Made by a program: the position numbers and the translations under genes
Origin: an archaeon BMS3Abin17
GTDB taxonomy: Archaea; Nanobdellota; Nanobdellia; Pacearchaeales; GW2011-AR1
Direction of reading: 5' to 3'
DNA: 56,053 nucleotides
Assembly (NCBI GenBank): GCA_002897655.1
Contig: BDTJ01000035.1
Span: 1 to 56,053 of the forward strand
Notes under the pieces: generated by a model
What the model saw: the letters and a program-made list of their open reading frames with translations, nothing else
Databases searched by the model: none
What the model was told of the DNA's origin: nothing
Part shown: in pieces, positions 18,201-26,820 of the stretch
How positions within the stretch are numbered: the first letter of the stretch is position 1
How the letters are laid out: the number at the start of each line of letters is the position of its first letter

Positions 18201-18917
18201 ATGTTAGAGAAATTTGGACTCACACAAACAGAAGAAAAAGTTTATTTAGCCCTGCTTAAATTAGGCAATTCTCCTGCTGCAGATATAATTAAAAAAACAC
18301 AGTTGCATAGAACAACTATCTATGATGTTCTTGAAAGGTTAATCAGCAAGGGAATTGTCAGTTATGTTATTCAAAATAAAATTAAGTCTTATTCTTCTGT
18401 AAATCCTTCAAAATTCTTAGATATTGCTTCTGAAGAGAAAAAGCAGGCAGAAGAAAAGCAAAAGTTGGCAAAACAGATTATAGGAGAAATAAATTCAATT
18501 AAGCAGGAAGCTAAAGCAAAATCTCTTGCACAGATTTTTGTTGGTATTCAGGGGCAAAAGACAATTATGCAGGACATTATAGATGAAGGAAAGGATTTTA
18601 TTGAATTTGCGAGCGAAGGACGTTTTGAAGATGTTTTATCTGCTTATACAAAGCAATGGGCAGTTCAGCGTGAAAAAAAGAATATAAAAGCAAAATTAAT
18701 TTTTAAAAAAGGGGTAGATACTCCAATTTGGAAAATGAATAAAATTAAATTTATTAAAGAGGAATATCAATCCCCAACTGCTACAATTGTTTATGGGAAT
18801 AAAGTTGCTATCTTTATCCATGAAGAACCTGTTCTTATAATCTTAATAGAAAGTAAACAACTTGCTCAGAGTTATTGTAATTATTTTAAGATTCTATGGA
18901 GCATTGCTGAAGATTAG
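18201..18917 (+). CDS. TrmB-family transcriptional regulator
   Basis: MLEKFGLTQTEEKVYLALLKLGNSPAADIIKKTQLHRTTIYDVLERLISKGIV. Confidence 0.92.
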   Translation: MLEKFGLTQTEEKVYLALLKLGNSPAADIIKKTQLHRTTIYDVLERLISKGIVSYVIQNKIKSYSSVNPSKFLDIASEEKKQAEEKQKLAKQIIGEINSIKQEAKAKSLAQIFVGIQGQKTIMQDIIDEGKDFIEFASEGRFEDVLSAYTKQWAVQREKKNIKAKLIFKKGVDTPIWKMNKIKFIKEEYQSPTATIVYGNKVAIFIHEEPVLIILIESKQLAQSYCNYFKILWSIAED

Positions 18918-18987
18918 CAATCTCTCTGACTAACGCTTAAGTTCTACCTCAACAATCTTTATATATTTCTTATTTGCTTGTCTTGAT

Positions 18988-20148
18988 ATGGTAAAATTCG
19001 CGCATATTTCTGATGTTCATCTGGGAGGGTGGAAGCAAGAGCCCCTGCAGGATTTGAATTTTCAGTCATTTCAGATGGCAGTTGATGCCTGCATAAATCA
19101 AAAAACAGATTTTGTTTTAATATCCGGAGATTTGTTTGACTCAGCCTATCCTCCTATTGATATTCTTAAAAAAACCTTTGCAGAATTCAGGAGGCTCAAG
19201 GATTCAAAAATCCCCTGTTTTATTATTCCTGGCTCTCATGATTACTCTGTTTCTGGAAAAACCTTTCTGGATGTTCTTGAAAAAGCAGGATTTTGCAAAA
19301 ATGTAGCTGATTTTGAGATAATTGACGAAAAGATAATCCTAAACCCAACTATCTATGAAGGAGTTGCTATTTATGGATATCCCGGGAGGAAATCAGGATT
19401 AGAGGTCGCAGATTTAAGAAAGATAAAACTAAATGATTCTCCGGGAATGTTTAAGATTTTCATGCTTCATACAACAATTGATGCTGCAAAAGGAAATCTT
19501 CCAATAGATGCAATAGAGTCTAAATCACTCCCTCAAGCAGATTATTATGCAATGGGGCATTTGCACATAGATTTTCAATATCAAAACTTTGTTTATCCAG
19601 GACCTATTTTTCCAAATAATTTTCAGGAACTTGAAGACCTTAAATATGGAAGTTTTTATATTGTTGATACTGAGGAAACAAATTCACTTAAAAAAATAGA
19701 ACTTAAAATTAAAGAGATTGAATCTTTTGATATTGAAATAAAAACCTCTTTAACAGCAACAGAAAAGATAATCTCAGAGATTGACAAAAGGGATATCAAG
19801 GACAAGATAGTTCTCTTGAGGGTAAAAGGGGAATTAGAGACCGGAAAAAACTCAGATATAAAATTCTCTCAAATAGAGGATTTTGTAAAGCAGAAAAATG
19901 CATATTTTATGCTCAAAAACACTCATAATTTAAAGACAAAAGAAGTTGAGCTTGAAATAGAGGTAAAAAACACAGAAGACATAGAAAAAGAAACAATAAA
20001 GATTTATTCTGAGAAAAATCCATCTGATTTTAATGATTTAATCCCTCAACTAATACATACACTTTCAATGGATAAGCAAGAAGGAGAAACTTCTGAAAGT
20101 TTCACAAACAGGTTGCTTGATGAAGCCAAGAAGGTGTTGAGGTTATGA
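18988..20148 (+). CDS. mre11: DNA double-strand break repair nuclease Mre11
   Basis: FAHISDVHLGG, ISGDLFDSAYPP, IPGSHDYS, AMGHLHIDFQ. Confidence 0.93.
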   Translation: MVKFAHISDVHLGGWKQEPLQDLNFQSFQMAVDACINQKTDFVLISGDLFDSAYPPIDILKKTFAEFRRLKDSKIPCFIIPGSHDYSVSGKTFLDVLEKAGFCKNVADFEIIDEKIILNPTIYEGVAIYGYPGRKSGLEVADLRKIKLNDSPGMFKIFMLHTTIDAAKGNLPIDAIESKSLPQADYYAMGHLHIDFQYQNFVYPGPIFPNNFQELEDLKYGSFYIVDTEETNSLKKIELKIKEIESFDIEIKTSLTATEKIISEIDKRDIKDKIVLLRVKGELETGKNSDIKFSQIEDFVKQKNAYFMLKNTHNLKTKEVELEIEVKNTEDIEKETIKIYSEKNPSDFNDLIPQLIHTLSMDKQEGETSESFTNRLLDEAKKVLRL

Positions 20149-20149
20149 G

Positions 20150-21091
20150 ATGAAAATTAAAATTAAAGAGCGATTAATTAGAAAAAAAGGCCTTCCTGAA
20201 GGATTTGTAATTACAGATTCAAATGTAATGAAAAGATATGGGCTATTCGTGCTTGGGAATGTTTTTGTTATTGATGCAGGAGAAAAAAGCAAATCTTTTG
20301 AAAATTATCAAAAAATAGCAGAGAATCTTGCAGATGTAGATGCTGAAAAAATTGTTGCATTTGGTGGAGGGGTTGTTGGAGATTTGGCTGGATTTGTGGC
20401 CTCCACTTACAAGAGAGGGATTAATCTTATACATGTCCCGACCACATTGCTTGCAATGGTGGATAGCAGTATTGGGGGGAAAAATGGAATTAATTTGGGA
20501 AAGAGAAAGAATTATATTGGGACAATTTACCAGCCTGAAGAGGTTTTGATTGATACGTCCTTTTTACAAAGTCTACCTCTTTGGGAGTTTAGAAATGGAG
20601 TTGCCGAGATAATTAAATATAGCAGTGTTTTTGAAAAACCAAGTTTAGAAAGACTTGAAAGAGGAATTAACAAAGAAGATAGCGATTTACAAAATATAAT
20701 TACTGAATGCTGTAAAGTTAAAACAGAAATAGTAAAAAGAGACCCGCAGGATAGAGGATTTAGACATACTTTGAATTTTGGGCACACAATTGGACATGCT
20801 ATTGAATTAATATATGCTCTTAGCCATGGAGAAGCAATTTCTATTGGGATGGTTAAAGAATTAGAATTAGGAAATAAACTTGAGCTTGTCACTAAAAACA
20901 AAATTGAGAAAGTTACAAGAATAATTGAGGCTAATGGGTTGCCCACAAAACTCCCGCCCAATTATGATGTAGAAAAAATTTTAAACCTAATAAATTATGA
21001 TAAAAAAGGAAGTTTTGTTTTTGCTTTTAATCATGAGAATTACAATATCAAAGTAAAGAGAGAATTAGTCAAAGAGGTTTTAGAGAGATGA
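20150..21091 (+). CDS. aroB: 3-dehydroquinate synthase
   Basis: VAFGGGVVGDLAGFVASTYKRGINLIHVPTTLLAMVDSSIGGKNGINLGKRKNYIGTIYQP. Confidence 0.94.
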   Translation: MKIKIKERLIRKKGLPEGFVITDSNVMKRYGLFVLGNVFVIDAGEKSKSFENYQKIAENLADVDAEKIVAFGGGVVGDLAGFVASTYKRGINLIHVPTTLLAMVDSSIGGKNGINLGKRKNYIGTIYQPEEVLIDTSFLQSLPLWEFRNGVAEIIKYSSVFEKPSLERLERGINKEDSDLQNIITECCKVKTEIVKRDPQDRGFRHTLNFGHTIGHAIELIYALSHGEAISIGMVKELELGNKLELVTKNKIEKVTRIIEANGLPTKLPPNYDVEKILNLINYDKKGSFVFAFNHENYNIKVKRELVKEVLER

Positions 21092-21567
21092 TAGAGAAAT
21101 TTTTTGACAATATATTTACAGGGAATTTTGACAAAGAGGAAGTTAAGAAAAAATTAATAGAGATGCATCAGAGAGAAGGCGGGGAAACAATAGAAGAGAT
21201 TTTCTATGCTGCAAAATCAATGAGAGAACACATGACAAGCATAAAGATTGATTCAAAAGAGGATTTACTGGATATTGTCGGAACAGGAGGAGATGGTAAA
21301 AGCAGCATTAATATATCAACAATCGCCGCGATTGTTGCTGCAGGAGCAGGTTGCAAGGTTGCCAAACATTGCAACAAGGGAGCTTCAAGCAGTTTTGGTT
21401 CTGCTGATTTTTTAGAAGCATTAGGAGTAAAGATTGATTTAAAACCAGAGCAAACAAAACAAGTAATAGAAGATATTGGAATTGGGTTTATGTATGCACC
21501 AATATACCATCCTGCAATGAAAAATGTAGCCCAAATCAAAAAGTCCTTGTGTTTTACCGCACCTTAA
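21088..21567 (+). pseudogene. trpD: anthranilate phosphoribosyltransferase, N-terminal fragment (split gene)
   Basis: VGTGGDGKSSINISTIAAIVAAGAGCKVAKHCNKGASSSFGSADFLEALG; reading frame closes inside palindromic insert. Confidence 0.9.
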
Positions 21568-21643
21568 AAGGTGCGGTTTGTTTGGACTTTAGGATGTCCA
21601 AGGATTCATCCACACACTAAAGTGTGTGGTTTTCTCCAGAATC
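21547..21643 (+). mobile_element. 97-nt palindromic insertion in trpD (PATE/IS200-IS605-like MITE, or an excised/bypassed RNA element)
   Basis: Hairpins ACCGCACC-TTAAAA-GGTGCGGT and CCACACAC-TAAA-GTGTGTGG; removal joins AAG TCC | CTT GGC ATA AGA and restores TrpD frame. Confidence 0.6.
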
Positions 21644-22186
21644 CTTGGCATAAGAAAAGAAATAGGGCACAGAACAATATTCAATAAAGTAGGACCCTTA
21701 ACAAATCCTGCAAATCCTCAAACAATGTTAATTGGGGCTTATAGTGTTAATGCAGCAAAAGACATTGCTTATGTTGTAAAAGAACTTGGTGGGGTTAAAA
21801 GAGCAATGGTTGTCCACGGGCAGGATGGTTTGGATGAGATAAGCTTGTATGAATTAACAACAGTCTTTGATGTAGAAGACTCTGAAGAGATTAAAGAATA
21901 TACTATCTATCCAGACTATACTCCTTACAGCACTCAAATTAGTTTAAAGGTAGATTCTGCTGAGGAATCAGCAAGTATATGCAGAAAAATACTTCATAAT
22001 AAGAGACTATCCCAAAGGGAGGATGCTATGAAGAGAGCAGTTATACCCAATGTAGCCATGGCAATGTATGTAAATGATTTAGTAGGTTCTCGTGGAGAGG
22101 GGACATGTTTAGCGCAAGAATCAATTGAAAGTGGCGCTGCAAAACAAAAGTTAGAGGAATTAATTAAACTGATAAATTCATTTTAA
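21626..22186 (+). pseudogene. trpD: anthranilate phosphoribosyltransferase, C-terminal fragment (split gene)
   Basis: GIRKEIGHRTIFNKVGPLTNPANPQTMLIGAYS...VVHGQDGLDEISL. Confidence 0.9.
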
Positions 22187-22187
22187 A

Positions 22188-22301
22188 ATGAAACCAACAA
22201 AATTAAAAACTTCAAGAACAAAGTTCTTGACAGTCCCGGAAATTTTAATTTCCGAGATTTTGAAGTCCCATTTTAAAGGGAAAAAAAGATATTCCAAATG
22301 A
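22188..22301 (+). CDS. possible small ORF overlapping rad50 start
   Basis: MKPTKLKTSRTKFLTVPEILISEILKSHFKGKKRYSK*, ends in ATGA junction with rad50. Confidence 0.3.
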   Translation: MKPTKLKTSRTKFLTVPEILISEILKSHFKGKKRYSK

Positions 22302-24343
22302 AACTAAAAAAAATAACTTTGAATAACATAAGAAGCTATGAGTATCAGGAGATAGAATTTCCAGAGGGCTCTGTATTATTATCAGGAGATATTGGTGCTG
22401 GAAAAACTTCTATTCTTCTCGGAATAGAGTTTGCATTATTTGGACTGCAGCCAGGTCAGAGAGGAACTTCTTTATTGAGAAATGGAAAAGATATTGGGGG
22501 GGTTGTCATGGAATTTGAGATAGATGGAAAAACAATTATAATAGAAAGAACTTTGAAAAGAGGAAAAACTGTTTCACAAGATTACTGTTCTTTAAGTGTT
22601 GATGGAGAAAAACAAGAATCTTCTGTTTTAGAACTCAAAAATAAAGTCTTAGAGTTATTGAATTATCCAAAAGAATTCTCTAAAAAACAAAATATATTGT
22701 ATAAGTTTACTGCATATACTCCCCAGGAGGAAATGAAACAGATTATCCTGCAGGATTCAGAAACAAGAGTAAATACTCTTAGGCATATATTTGGGATAGA
22801 CAAATACAAGAAAATCTTAGAGAACACTTCTATTTTAGCCTCAAAATTAAGAGAAGAAAAAAGGATGAAAGAAGGAATTACCCTAAACCTTGAGCAAGAC
22901 AAAGTGAATATAATCTCCAAAGAAAATGAACTCGAAACTAAACAATATAATCTTGTTTCAGTTGAAAAAGAGCTCTTCTTAAAAACAGAGATAAGAAAAA
23001 AAGTGAGCGATGAAAAAGATGAAATTTATAAGAAAATAGAAGAGAAAAATAAGATTCAGCAGGAAATTGAAAAAACCCAGATAAGAATCTTGAATAAAAA
23101 AGAATCAATTTCAGAGAACATAAAAACAATAGACCAATTAAAATTACAGATAAAAGAGCTAGGGGATATAAAGATTGATGATTCAAGACTTAATGAACTT
23201 GGAGAGGGAATTTTATCCGGGAAAAAAGAAAGAGAAAAAATAAGTGAGAACAATCTTGATATTATTTCCCAGATAACCACTATCAATATAAAAAATGATG
23301 AAAATAAAAAATTAAACCAGCAGATTTCTAACCTGGAAGTTTGCCCAACCTGCTTGCAGGATGTTGATGCAGTCTACAGAGCAAATGTCCTGAACAAACT
23401 TCATACAGATACTTCAATAAATAATAGAAAACTTGAAGAATTAGAAGATGAGAAAAAGCAAACCCATGAAAAATTAAGGCAAATTAATTTAGAAATTGAT
23501 TTAAAAGAAAAACAGCTTACAGACTTAAGAATATTAAATGCAAAGTACCAGGGGATTCATGAGAAACAAGAAAGATTAACTGGGATAGAAAATTCAAACC
23601 TCTTGCTTGAAAAAGATATGGAAATATTAGCACAGCAAATAGATTCTCTTAGAAGTTCTGTTTCTGAGTTAAATAAATTTCAGGGTATTTTTGAGAAAAA
23701 ACAAGAAGAGTTTGACGAATCTATAAAACAAGAGAGGTTTGTGGAAATAAATGTGGCGGAGTTAAAAAAAGAGATACAGGTTTTTTCAAGGCAAATAGAA
23801 GAATTAAGAGAGAGGGTTAAGATAACAGAGGGGATTAAAAAGCAATTAGATTATATTACTGAGATTGAGGACTGGCTTTCTAAGAAATTCTCTCCTGTAA
23901 TATCCTTCATAGAGAAAAATGTAATGATTAAACTTAAGGCAGAATTCTCCCAATTATTTAACCAATGGTTTTCTATGCTTGTGTCAGACTCTTTTGAAGT
24001 AAGGCTTGATGACGATTTTACTCCTATAATTGAGCATCAGGATTATGAGCTGGATTATACTTATCTTTCAGGAGGAGAAAGAACAGCAATTGCTCTTGCA
24101 TATAGGCTTTCATTAAATCAGGTAATAAATTCTATTTTAAGCAAGATAAAGACAAGAGATTTTGTAATTTTAGATGAACCAACAGACGGGTTTTCAGACC
24201 AGCAATTAGACAAAATGAGGGATGTTTTATATCAATTAAATGTAAACCAGCTGATAATTGTAAGTCATGAGCAAAAAATAGAGGGTTTTGTTGAAAATGT
24301 ATTGAGATTTAAGAAAGAAGCAGGTATAAGTGTTCTTGAATAA
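22298..24343 (+). CDS. rad50: DNA double-strand break repair ATPase Rad50
   Basis: LLSGDIGAGKTSILLGIEFALFG; zinc hook VCPTCLQDV; YLSGGERTAIALAYRLSL; VILDEPTDGFS. Confidence 0.95.
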   Translation: MKLKKITLNNIRSYEYQEIEFPEGSVLLSGDIGAGKTSILLGIEFALFGLQPGQRGTSLLRNGKDIGGVVMEFEIDGKTIIIERTLKRGKTVSQDYCSLSVDGEKQESSVLELKNKVLELLNYPKEFSKKQNILYKFTAYTPQEEMKQIILQDSETRVNTLRHIFGIDKYKKILENTSILASKLREEKRMKEGITLNLEQDKVNIISKENELETKQYNLVSVEKELFLKTEIRKKVSDEKDEIYKKIEEKNKIQQEIEKTQIRILNKKESISENIKTIDQLKLQIKELGDIKIDDSRLNELGEGILSGKKEREKISENNLDIISQITTINIKNDENKKLNQQISNLEVCPTCLQDVDAVYRANVLNKLHTDTSINNRKLEELEDEKKQTHEKLRQINLEIDLKEKQLTDLRILNAKYQGIHEKQERLTGIENSNLLLEKDMEILAQQIDSLRSSVSELNKFQGIFEKKQEEFDESIKQERFVEINVAELKKEIQVFSRQIEELRERVKITEGIKKQLDYITEIEDWLSKKFSPVISFIEKNVMIKLKAEFSQLFNQWFSMLVSDSFEVRLDDDFTPIIEHQDYELDYTYLSGGERTAIALAYRLSLNQVINSILSKIKTRDFVILDEPTDGFSDQQLDKMRDVLYQLNVNQLIIVSHEQKIEGFVENVLRFKKEAGISVLE

Positions 24344-24730
24344 TTATTTTCTCTTTTCTTTAAGATGCCAATACAAATAACCCCCCATCATTCCTATAAT
24401 AAGGTCCCAGAGTGCATTTAATTTAGAATCTAATCTAAAAAATGATGAGCCAGTTGCAATTACTGCCAGCTCAAAAACTTCCCATAAAATAACAACTAAA
24501 AATAATATAAAGAATTTTATCCTCACTTTTTTAAAAATCTTAAAGATTAAAAACATCAGAAGAAAACCTGTAATAAAATGGACTATAGAGTAAATGTCAA
24601 TAAATACAACACTATTGTGAATAAGTGAAGTATTAAAAAAATCTGCAAGGGGACCAACCCAAAATTCACTAAAACTCATTGCCATCTTCTTATTTAATAT
24701 ATCCTTATTTTTAAAATCTTTGTTAAGCAA
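24344..24730 (-). CDS. small multi-pass membrane protein
   Basis: several hydrophobic segments; start may be internal Met (MAMSFSEFW). Confidence 0.65.
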   Translation of the reverse strand: MLNKDFKNKDILNKKMAMSFSEFWVGPLADFFNTSLIHNSVVFIDIYSIVHFITGFLLMFLIFKIFKKVRIKFFILFLVVILWEVFELAVIATGSSFFRLDSKLNALWDLIIGMMGGYLYWHLKEKRK

Positions 24731-24804
24731 TAACTTTATAAATTATACAGTCAAAGTTTTATTAAGAGTGATGGTTTGAAGTTGCCTAAATACTTCTGAA
24801 TAAA

Positions 24805-25881
24805 ATGCCAATTGATTTAAGAACAAAAAAATTAGCACAATTAGCAGTAAGATATTCTGTATTTGTAAAACCAAGAGAAACAGTAATTATCTCAGGGGGT
24901 ATAGAAGCAGTTCCTTTTTTAGTTGAGTTATATAAGGAAATTATTTTACGAAAAGCATTTCCTATAGTGAGAATGGGCCTACCAGATATCTCTGACTTTT
25001 TTTATAAATATGCCACAAAAGAGCAAATAGAGCATTTCCCTCAACATCTTATGGATTTATATAAACAAGCAGATAAGACTATTAGTATTGTTACGGATTT
25101 AAATACAAAAGAATTAACTAATTCTGATTCAAAAAAAATATCTACAAGACAAAAGATAGTACACCCTATCTCAGACTATGTTGTTAATGAAAAAGATAAA
25201 ATAAGAAGATGTACTATTGCTTACCCTGTTATAGCTCTGGCACAAGAAGCAGAGATGTCTTTGACAGAATATGAGAATTTTGTTTATCAAGCATGTTTAA
25301 TTGATTGGAAAAAATTTGGGAAAAGACTTGATAAAATTTCTAATAAATTTGAGAAGGGTAAAGATGTTCATTTAATAGGGGAAGGTGTTGATTTAAAATT
25401 CTCAATTAAAGGAAAAAACTGTGTTGCTGATAAAGGAGAAGAAAACATGCCTGGGGGAGAAGTCTTTATGGCCCTTGTAAGAGAAAGTCTAAATGGATGG
25501 ATTAAATTTGATTATCCTGCAATAAGAGCAGGAAAAGAAGTTCTAGATATAGAATTAAAATTTGAAAATGGAAAAGTTGTGGAATCAAAAGCCTCAAAAA
25601 ACCAAGATTTTCTTAAAGAAACCTTAAACTTAGATGAAAATGCAAAATATGTAGGAGAATTTGGCATTGGATGTAATCCAAAGATAAACAAATTTACAAA
25701 CGAACTCTTATTTGATGAAAAGATTGATGGAACAATACATCTTGCTTTAGGAATGGCTTACAAGGAAAATGGAGGAGGAAATGATTCTGCAGTACACTGG
25801 GACATTGTTAAAGACATGAAAAAAGCAAAAATAATCCTTGACGGAAAAGTTGTTCAGGAAAATGGAAAATGGAAGATTTAA
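24805..25881 (+). CDS. M29-family aminopeptidase
   Basis: LAQLAVRYSVFVKPRETVIISG; LIGEGVDLKFSIKG; GEFGIGCNPKINKFTNELLFDEKIDGTIHLALG. Confidence 0.9.
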   Translation: MPIDLRTKKLAQLAVRYSVFVKPRETVIISGGIEAVPFLVELYKEIILRKAFPIVRMGLPDISDFFYKYATKEQIEHFPQHLMDLYKQADKTISIVTDLNTKELTNSDSKKISTRQKIVHPISDYVVNEKDKIRRCTIAYPVIALAQEAEMSLTEYENFVYQACLIDWKKFGKRLDKISNKFEKGKDVHLIGEGVDLKFSIKGKNCVADKGEENMPGGEVFMALVRESLNGWIKFDYPAIRAGKEVLDIELKFENGKVVESKASKNQDFLKETLNLDENAKYVGEFGIGCNPKINKFTNELLFDEKIDGTIHLALGMAYKENGGGNDSAVHWDIVKDMKKAKIILDGKVVQENGKWKI

Positions 25882-25955
25882 CTCAAAACAAAAGATTTAT
25901 AAAACACAATAATCTCTAAATTTTATAGATTCTAAATAGATTAAAGGATTATTCT

Positions 25956-26630
25956 ATGGAAATTAAAATGGATAGCGAAATAAAAAACTCAATACTGAAG
26001 ACAGGAACAACTATACTGGGAATTGTCTGTAAAGAAGGAGTTGTAATGGCTGCAGATAGACAGGCAACAATGGGCCACTCAGTAGCAAAGAAAGATTTTA
26101 AGAAAGTAACTCAAATAAATGATTATCTTGTAATGTCTGTTGCAGGAGGAGCGTCAGATGCACAAAGATTCAAGAGGCTATTAGCAGCAGAATTAAAATT
26201 AAAAGAATTAAGAGCAAAATCAAGACCAACAGTAAAACAATCTGCAAACCTTTTATCTTCAATCTCTTATTCAGGGATAAGACAACCTTCTATGCTTCCA
26301 GCGATTGTTGGAAGTTTGTTAGCAGGAGTTAATGATGATGGCTCTGTAGAATTATATACTATTGGACCAGATGGAACAATTGATGATGTAACTGATTATG
26401 ATGCTAATATTGGAAGCGGTATGCCTTATGTTTTAGGTTTACTTGAAAGACAGTATAAAAAAGACCTTTCTATTAAAGAATGTATTGAACTTGCAAAAGA
26501 AGCCCTAAAGTCTTCAACACAAAGAGATATTGCAAGTGGTTATGGTATTGATGTTTTCACAATAACCAAAGAGGGAATAAAAAAGGTTGTTGAACAGGAA
26601 ATAAAGCCAGAATATAAAGATAAAGAATAA
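25956..26630 (+). CDS. psmB: proteasome subunit beta
   Basis: KTGTTILGIVCKEGVVMAADRQATMG; mature Thr after Gly. Confidence 0.95.
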   Translation: MEIKMDSEIKNSILKTGTTILGIVCKEGVVMAADRQATMGHSVAKKDFKKVTQINDYLVMSVAGGASDAQRFKRLLAAELKLKELRAKSRPTVKQSANLLSSISYSGIRQPSMLPAIVGSLLAGVNDDGSVELYTIGPDGTIDDVTDYDANIGSGMPYVLGLLERQYKKDLSIKECIELAKEALKSSTQRDIASGYGIDVFTITKEGIKKVVEQEIKPEYKDKE

Positions 26631-26789
26631 ATCTACTAAAAATAATTGATAAAATTCAATGGAGATTATAAGAGATAATTTAGGTTAGAGGTGATAATTA
26701 ATCTAAACAGATTCGTTTTCATATTAACTAAAAAACAAAGCACAAAATAAAACAAAAAAATGGAAACAAAAAAATCAAAGATTTTTAGC

Positions 26790-26820
26790 CTCCAATTTAA
26801 GGAAGTGAATTAAATTGGAG
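26790..26820 (+). promoter_or_regulatory. 11-bp stem-loop over the aCPSF1 translation start
   Basis: CTCCAATTTAA-GGAAGTGAA-TTAAATTGGAG: SD-like GGAAGTGA in loop, TTG start (26815) in stem. Confidence 0.55.

Noticed and set aside
21544-21647. TCCTTG direct repeat (21544-21549 and 21642-21647) as a target-site duplication in trpD
   Set aside because: Clean recombination between the repeats (98 nt) would leave trpD out of frame, whereas a 97-nt removal restores it; so the repeat is probably not a classical TSD.
20243-23286. Minus-strand ORFs over aroB, trpD and rad50
   Set aside because: Shadow ORFs; opposite strand encodes clear conserved proteins.
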